64,000 bases of DNA, from the NCBI GenBank assembly GCA_000310025.1, contig FN649740.1, positions 668,381 through 732,380 on the forward strand, given 5' to 3'. Of this stretch, positions 56,864-64,000 are shown in pieces. The notes beneath the pieces were generated by a model, which saw nothing but the letters and a program-made list of their open reading frames with translations, made no database searches and was not told where the DNA came from. The position numbers were made by a program, and so were the translations under genes. Source of the stretch: Ectocarpus siliculosus. Lineage: Eukaryota > Sar > Phaeophyceae > Ectocarpales > Ectocarpaceae. Position 1 is the stretch's first letter, and every line of letters begins with the position of its first letter.

Positions 56864-59800
56864 ATGGTTTTTTCCGCTGGGGATGGAGAGGCCGACCTGC
56901 TCGCGAAATGGATGATTGTGGCCGCAGTCGGCACGCTGGGCGCGTGCAGTGCGGTCGCACCCCCGTATGGCAGGTTTGTTTTGCTGTTGGAATAATTACC
57001 AACTGATCGACTTGCATGTATTTGCATGTTTGCTGCACATGTTCTGTACCGTAAAAGAGGTGGAGAAGCGGCCGTTGCAACGAGCGGTGGAGTAGTGCTT
57101 ACACACTCAGCTTCCTATGTAGCGTCAATCAACACTTTGTGCATGCAACATGAAAGCAAGCCGCGTAGGTTTCGCCGCTTTGTTTTTTTGCCGCATCACC
57201 ACACTGACTCTATTTCGAAAGAGCTGCATCTGCTGTCTACATTGTAGACTACACAGAGCACCTCAAGCGAAGCACCCATTCGCATGCATTCGTGCTCGTG
57301 TGCTTGTATTTAAGTTTTTTTTTTCGTGGTTTCCGTCTTTCATTAATGTTCAACGTTTGAGCCGCAGCTTGCTGAAAACCGTTTTTTTTCAGGATGTGTG
57401 TTACCGCGGTACCCGTAATTACCACACCTTCTATGAGACGGTTGTCTCCAGGTTCGCGTGTGAGCAAGTTCACTTTGGGATGTGTGTTGTGGATACACAC
57501 CGGTTCAACCTCTGGTGGAGAGGCTGACGAGTACGGATAGTTGTGAGTCAGGGGGGAACAACCTTGCGTTGAAGCAAGGTTCAGCGTCCATCCTACACTG
57601 ACTCTATCTGTGGCAACACCCCGAAGGTAGATCTCCGACAGGTCATCTGACGTCACAATCTACGACAGTCTGAGGTGGCATTCACACACCTTCCAGACGT
57701 ACGTAACTAGTTCCATCCCACGTAACTTTTGCAATAACTTCGGGGTATCCACCCCCATGCTATTTCGTTGTTTCGTTTGCGCTTTTGGGGGGTTGGGATT
57801 TGGGGCAACGGGGCGACAAGGAACAAGGAGCGGTGTCAACCCCCGACAGACTACGTAACACACTCAAAATCTCAAACACAGGATAATTAGTGTATGTACC
57901 ACAAACACAAAAATTTACTGCTGCTGTAGGTGGGAGCAGTTTGAAGCTTAAAGAACACAAGCATTCCTAACGCACGCAGTATGCACGTCTACACGTGTAC
58001 ACAGGCTCATGTCAACCCCAAAATCCCCTATCTCTATCTGTGCTGTAATCCCGTTTGTGTCCTACTTGTACGTACCGCGTTTTAACACCCCGGGGACGAC
58101 GAGATTTCGTCCTGGGTATGCTGCCGTAATTTCGGGTGCGTAACACATTTTGTTTGTTTCCTGTAATTACGGGTACGTACCGGCCGGGAACCGCCGTACC
58201 GCACATCCCTGATTTATTTTGCTGCTAGTGCCGGTGCCCGGTGTCTGCTGTTGTTCTGCCCCCTCGCACAGGTACTCGAGAGCCGTCATATTTGGCATAA
58301 GGTAAGCTTCTGCTGCACCGTTCACGTGGTGGGTGTGTGAATGTGTGTGCAGACATCTGGCGCTTGTTCTCTTGCGGTTGAGTTCACTTCACACTCGCAA
58401 CGCCAAGAGAAGGGCAACTTCTCTTCACGCGAACCCTACTATACGATTGGTTGTACAACAATAGTTCAACTGCCTAACTTCAAGCAGTGCCGCCCCGCGC
58501 CCCGCTCATACTCAGCCGCTCTTGATGATGTGTCTTGGTCCAAATCAGGAATCGCAACTTGCAGTTTCCGGACGGCCTGTGAGAAACATTATTTTCTGTC
58601 ATCCCGTTTATTCTGGACGTGGATCTTGCAGTTTCCGGACGGCCTGTGAGGAACATTATTTTCTGTCATCCCGTTTATTCTGGACGTGGGTCGTTCCACC
58701 AATTGCACCACCAAATTGGAAGTACTTCAATTGCTGGACCTCACCAGGCGGGGTCACGCAGTTTTTTTCTCCGCCTTCCTTGTGCGATGCCTTTCCTTGC
58801 TTTTTTATCGCGAAAAGGATCCAGCCGTTTCCCTCCCTCGTCGACCGTGAAGTCGAGTTTTTCTGTATACACTAAGGTATCGCTTTCCACACATACAGCA
58901 GTAATTTTGGCCTAAAATGACACATTGTACACCTATACCTCTCAAATGACAAGAAGGCGCCGAATTGAGGGTCAGTCAGGACAAAATAGGGAGAAACATG
59001 CCCGATGCACACTACGTGTGCATATATCCGGGCGTTCCCCCCGCCCCCAGTCTCTCCTACGTAGCAGTTTCCAAAGGGAGTGGTGTGCAACATTTCGTCC
59101 CAGCATGCCACTACCGGCGCCATCCCCCGCCCCATCCCATTCTGTAGCCGACAAACATGATGAGAATAGCAATCATGTTTATTTTTTACTGTGCCGAGTA
59201 CCAAACGAAGCAACAACCTTGCCTTGGTTGACAACTTTAACTTTGCAAATCAAATCAATCGCCTAGCACGATCAACCCCGTTCCTGACCGACCGATCAGG
59301 TTCCCCCTCCTGGACGCGAAGCTGGGATGGATCCTTATGGAGTGCCCGAACGTGCTGATGTCGCTGTGGTTCCTGCTGTATGGCTCGGATGAAACCTGCC
59401 TCAAAAGTCCAGTAAACCTCGCTCTGTTGAGCATGTTCGTCCTGCATTACGTCAACAGGTACAGTACATTGGCTAGACATGCTGTGCGGGTTTACCGTTC
59501 CCGCCTGTGCTTCTTTGGCGCCAGGACGGTAGCGTTGTTCCTCGAATTGGACACCTCGGCGGCCCGGCAGTTTGTTGTGATCGTGTAGGGCTAACACTAG
59601 CACTAGCAACCAGTTTGCCTGAGATGGGAGTGCTAATTTCTTTCTTGGCGACGCCTTGAGCGGGTCTTGCTCTGTCGCGGCTGACCTGCTTGCAGTCCCA
59701 ACCCTGTGTTGTTACTGGTCTCGTGCTTGTGTGTCGCGAAGGTGCGAGAGAAAACGGCGAACGTACTGCTGCCAGAACCGCGGGTGGATCCAATTAGACC

Positions 59801-60909
59801 CGCACGATCCATGTAGTCCTCAGTTTCGTGGGATCACCTCGTTTGCAACGGTACGTGCACCGTTGAGAGTACGGCAGCACCCACACAACACACGAAACGT
59901 TGAGTCTCAACCAATGGAGAATGGAGAACTCTGGCTTGGTTGTTGCACCGTGCACTTCCGGTGGTTGTCGTTGGCCTCCGACCTCTTTACGTCTGCCCCG
60001 CTTAACTCACTGGCCGGGACGCCTGTCATGGCGCCGTGATTCCTGTCCGCGTGAGCCCCATGTGGGTGTTATTTCTGACAACTTCCTCCTCCTTGTTGCA
60101 TGGAAACGGATTGGAACTGCTGCTGCTGCTGCTGCTGCTGTTGTTTCGTATGATAGGTCTTTCGTGTTTCCTTTCCGAACACGCGGAGGCAGGCCAATGC
60201 CCGTGCCGATGATGCTCTTCGGCGCTCTGTTCGTGAGCATCAACAGCTACCTGCAGTGCACTCACCTGCTACGTTCGCGAATCTACCCGTGAGTACTAAA
60301 TAGTGCTGTACGAACTATCGGTCGATGGTGGTGCATTCGTGCATACATGCACACATGAGATTGAAGAGCTTAATCCCACTCAAAAGGCTTAATCCCACTG
60401 ATGCCGCCGGCTTTAGACGTTGTGCATCGTTTTGTGTTCCCGATCCTTACGGCTCTCTGCTGATCGGCACTCTCTTTGTCGAGTGTGGGTGCTCCGAACA
60501 TTTCGCCCGCAATTTCTGGAGTGTAGTACGATGCGTGTGTGGTTCTAGCGCAAACAAGGTGCATGAGAGGTGTTGGGAAGCAGCAGAAGTTTCGTGGGGT
60601 GCAAACGGGTGCGGCTGCGGATGACTATCTTCAGGGTTGTGTGTAATCTACCTCTCTCTGCCCTCCTTAAACCGGTAGCCTTGGCAGGGCAGGGTTTTTC
60701 TATTTAGTAAACATGTTGAATAAAGCATGCAATCAATCGGGGAAGTTTGGTTAGGGTTAGGGATAGGGAATACGGTCTGCGTACCCCCTCCCTGTTCTAT
60801 TTGCTCATAAACTTAATTTCTCGCGAAGGTGGTTCCTTCAAACCCTTCTCCCACATCTGGTTGTTATTGATCGCGCTTGGGTTTGCTTTGTGGCGTTGTT
60901 GCTGCTGTC

Positions 60910-60954
<45 letters not shown>

Positions 60955-63175
60955 TTGTTCCTCACGTTGACTCGTCGGAAGGAATCAACCATTTGACCAT
61001 CAGCCAGACAAAGACATGCTACATGCTCAACATCTACCGGAAGGTCGTGTACGTTTCATTAGCTGCTATCGGCGAGTATAGCAAAAACGTTGCCGTTGCG
61101 TTTTTCGTCTCGTTCGGTTCGGTGCTGGTTTTATTGCTGTGCAGCAACTCCTGGTTTGGAGACCCGCGCTTCATCATTGGCGCAGCGACTTTTTCCGCAG
61201 GTGCGTTGGTCGTTGCGTGATTTATTCTCAACTATTTTCTTGTCTTGCTTAGAAGCGTTGAAACCCATGTTGGCCATACACTCCGCACGAGTTGTGAAGG
61301 CCTGCACGGATTTTGAAGGCTGCTCGGGTCAAAACCGGCGCACATTTGCGGAGAGAAGCAGGACATGTTTGGTAGAGAAGAAATGGGATTTTGGTTCGTG
61401 GAATCGTTTCGCACGGTTGGGTTTGGCCGCGTCAAGACAAGGTATTGCAAAAGTGGGGGGATTTCAAGCCATCCGTCTGCGAAATTATTTTGTGGTTCTC
61501 ATGCAAAATGGCGCTCGTTGCGGTGGTGCCTAATTTTAGTCGTTCTTGGCCTTGTTCTTCACCTCATGCCACTCGGGTCGTGTTGGGTGAGCGAATTACT
61601 CCATCTATGTATACCCTCGGCTGTACAGTTCGAACTAAAATGCAAGATATCCACAAAAATCGTGGCTCCATGTATTGATCTTCGTTTACCTCGACTGTAA
61701 CAACAAAACTCGGCCGCACGGTCCGAACTAGAACGCCTGATATCCTCTAAAATCATTCTCTTGATGCATGTATCATCGGTAGTTATGTCCCGTCTCTTGT
61801 ATGGCGCTCGTACAGCATGTATCATTTTTTTTTTTTTTCTCATGGGTCTCTGATGGATCGCTCCTCTTTCCTTCCTTGTGCTCCTCCTCGTGCCGCGCTG
61901 GCGGTACCTTCCAAAAGGCATGTTCATCAACTGTCAATCCGACGGAATCTTGAGGCGCCTTCGCCGCCCGGGAGAGACCGGCTACAAGATTCCACAAGGT
62001 GAGAGCAACGCCAAACTGTGCCACTAGCGGCACAAACTACGTGCTGTATGCTTGGGCCGAAAAACCTCCATCTCGGTTCCCGCAAAAGAAAGCTGGCTTA
62101 CCATCTGTGTCCGGCCTCTGATAAAGAAAATCTTGAGAACTTTTCCGTTTGGCGAGGGAAAAGAATATACCATATAGAACGGATACCATTATAGTAGTGC
62201 TGTATTGTTTTGATCTTGTTTTAGAATCAGAGTCGTTACAGTACTGCATCGTACGCATTCTCGCGAAAACACGACAGTAAGACAGTAAGCTTGAGCCAGG
62301 TGGTGCTTCTCCCTAACCAACAGTAGCCACCATATGTTTTTGGACGTTTCTAGCAGTGTGCTTTCAAGTACGCATCCTAGATCTGAGAGAGGAGTATGTT
62401 GAAAACTGCTGTGGACTTGGAGTGCTACAATAGAGAATATAGTGCCATGGATCTCGCTGTGTTGTAGAGTGCCGCTGCTGAGGTTTACTTATTTGCTGCC
62501 TAATCCGACGATGTTTCTTGGGAGACCAACCGTATTTATGCAGCACAGCTTCACACTCGATATGTACCATCTTGCTTTCATGGGCCTCATGGAAGGAACC
62601 GCCGCTCTCTGCCGGTGTTCTTTAGGCAGACTGCGAGTATGCTGTTCGAGGTTTCTCATGAGGGCAGATGGTGATGTCGTGAGCGTCGCAGAGCGGTAGC
62701 CCAGTAGCGACATCACCAAAGTAGATGAATCAGAGCAGCCCCTTTGGCTCACCCGTTGGTCCGAAACCCTCTTCCGTTCTGGCAGTCGCAACCTGCTGCA
62801 GTTGATGCCCCCCTCTCCCCTACCCGCACTACTGCGGTCGGGGCCGAAATCACGCGCTTCCTCCGTGGAACACCTCAGGTGGCATGTTCGCGTACGTGTC
62901 TGGCGCCAACTACTTCGGGGAGTGTGTCGGGTGGATCGGGTGCGTACATGTGTAGCAGCCTTGCGATGTCTTCACCGGTTCATAAGAGGACGTGTGCGAC
63001 ATTTCGGTACACGGTTTTGCGTTTAGTCTATGCATACAAATGGGAGACTCTCTCATTCTGCGAGACTGCAAGCTATGCATACGTCCTTGGTTTTTCTAAG
63101 CCGTCTATTCATTGGTTTTGATTAAACACCATGGCATCGTCATTCAAAATTTAGCCTAGACAGGGATCGTGGTAC

Positions 63176-63241
<66 letters not shown>

Positions 63242-63729
63242 TACCCCCAGGGAACATGAGCACCTCCTAAGGAGCGGTTGACAACAACTGCTGTGCGTGG
63301 TTTAACCAGGGGAGTAGACAAGTCCATTGAGGACCAGGCGCAACGTTGGAGACGATACTGCTGCTGTCGCACGGTACCTTTTAGAACGAAGATGCACGCG
63401 GTCTACTCGTGGAAGATAAAGTAGGTACTATTGTCAGCGTAACGGCACCTTTTCTTGGCGGGGCCGGGCCTGTCACGGTACTTGCTTCTTTCCGTGAAAG
63501 CACCAAGGCGGTCCGGTACGCTCTACCTGGTAATACCATTTTCCTCTGCCACCCGCTGTGCCTCCTCGCTCGTTTCCGTTGATGCTTCCTTCCTCTTCCC
63601 CTGCTGGCGTTTTTGTGACTTGGGGCACTTGCTTTGGCATTGCATAGGTTCGCAATCGCGGGGTGGTCCTTGCCGGCGACGGCGTTTGCTCTCTACACCC
63701 TCTCCAACCTCGCCCCTCGAGCACGCAAG
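56864..63729 (+). CDS. 3-oxo-5-alpha-steroid 4-dehydrogenase (SRD5A/DET2 family), 3' end off window
   Basis: Exons 56864-56973, 59300-59458, 60157-60288, 61145-61200, 61918-61998, 62879-62939 and 63648 to about 63729 join in phase, giving 227 residues. About 35 more, with the usual C-terminal YP..R..LIP block, lie beyond the edge. The family reduces the C4-C5 double bond of 3-oxo-4-ene steroids with NADPH in the ER membrane. DET2 acts in plant brassinosteroid synthesis. Seen: N-terminal helix and APPYGRF, LDAKLGWILMECPN with the following membrane helix, LHYVNRSFVFPFRTRGGRPM, DPRFIIGAATFSAG, MFINCQSDGILRRLRRPGE (NADPH-binding region), GYKIPQGGMFAYVSGANYFG, and GWSLPATAFALYTLSNLAPR. The substrate in this organism is unknown. 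The exon 7 end may use a GC donor (cgcaag then gcaagg). Confidence 0.88.
57392..58210. mobile_element. Inverted-repeat element C (about 820 bp) in intron 1
   Basis: The left end reads GGATGTGTGTTACCGCGGTA then CCCGTAATTAC. The reverse complement of the right end reads GGATGTGCGGTACGGCGGTT and, after an extra segment, TACCCGTAATTAC. A further copy of gtaatttcgggtgcgtaac lies near 58124-58143. Ends are imperfect and no transposase frame is seen. It is probably a non-autonomous DNA transposon inserted in the intron of the 5-alpha-reductase gene, and is not fully delimited. Confidence 0.5.
58558..58691. repeat. 67-bp tandem duplication
   Basis: cttgcagtttccggacggcc through ttctggacgtgg is repeated head to tail with two mismatches, within intron 1 of the 5-alpha-reductase gene. 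Confidence 0.9.
60118..60141. repeat. (CTG)n microsatellite
   Basis: A CTG run about 15 bp upstream of the exon 3 acceptor of the 5-alpha-reductase gene, where it may form part of the pyrimidine-rich tract. Confidence 0.85.
60911..60950. repeat. (TGC)13 microsatellite
   Basis: An uninterrupted run in intron 3 of the 5-alpha-reductase gene. Confidence 0.9.
63182..63237. repeat. (GA)28 microsatellite
   Basis: A perfect GA dinucleotide run in intron 6 of the 5-alpha-reductase gene. Confidence 0.95.
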
Positions 63730-63973
63730 GCAAGGAAGGATATGTCTTACCGCTATTGGTTGTTTTTGACGTCACGTTGGAAGGCAAGCTAGCCGTCCTT
63801 ACTTGCATCTAGTTATTTAATAGTGCCAGGCTGATACCGCGCCCGAAGGCCATGGCATGATTTTGTGTGCGGCGTCACCGAGAACCATCACACGAAAAAA
63901 ACGATTACTCGTCCGCCCACTGACGTGTGGTCAAAAGGCCGTCAGCCCGTTTTTATTATGTTTTGTCCCATGA

Positions 63974-63995
63974 GGGGGGGGGGGGGGGGGGGGGG
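63974..63995. repeat. Homopolymer G22 at window end
   Basis: A run of G near the right edge. The length is probably approximate. Confidence 0.9.
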
Positions 63996-64000
63996 AACCT

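Noticed and set aside
1-64000. CRISPR array, rRNA operon, bacterial operons or integrated large-virus genes
   Set aside because: No spaced identical repeats, no rRNA sequence, no packed same-strand frames and no recognisable viral protein were seen.

Overview
The window looks like nuclear DNA of a brown alga close to Ectocarpus. That is an inference, because no marker gene is present. The reasons are: genes split into many small exons (32 to about 700 bp) by introns of roughly 100 to 2,300 bp; mixed base composition with many G-runs and triplet repeats; a lipid acyltransferase whose N-terminus looks like a heterokont bipartite plastid-targeting signal; and no bacterial-style gene packing. Most long open frames here are chance frames. 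The genes below were found by joining short exons whose splice sites and reading phases agree.

Layout. 1-10.7 kb: no intact gene; short tandem repeats, a 613-bp inverted-repeat element (7168-7780) and remains of a CENP-B/Tc5-type transposase N-terminus (9155-9746). 10.7-12.2 kb: a glutamine-rich single-exon gene with a CAG run. 12.5-13.5 kb: a dispersed repeat, a roughly 67-bp minisatellite and an assembly gap. 13.5-18.3 kb: no gene seen. 18.3-31.5 kb (minus): a gene of about 20 exons for a secreted, membrane-anchored protein with seven cysteine-rich units; its introns hold a second copy of the dispersed repeat, another gap and a SINE-like pair. 33.0-36.9 kb (plus): a multi-pass membrane protein ending in a WW domain that is split by the last intron. 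39.8-41.0 kb (minus): a two-exon coiled-coil/membrane protein. 41.7-43.2 kb: a 1,485-bp element with perfect 28-bp terminal inverted repeats. 43.9-48.7 kb (plus): a PlsC-type lysophosphatidate acyltransferase, probably plastidial. 53.0-55.4 kb (minus): NAA30, the catalytic subunit of the NatC N-terminal acetyltransferase. 56.9 kb to past the right edge (plus): a steroid 5-alpha-reductase/DET2-family gene with a third inverted-repeat element in its first intron.

The genes do not form an operon or an obvious pathway: lipid synthesis, co-translational protein modification, sterol/steroid reduction and two cell-surface proteins lie side by side, as is usual in a eukaryotic chromosome. The most original item is the cysteine-rich surface protein. 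Its repeat unit is, as far as I can tell, not a named domain. Every resolved unit boundary is a phase-1 intron, and one unit has recently been duplicated in tandem.
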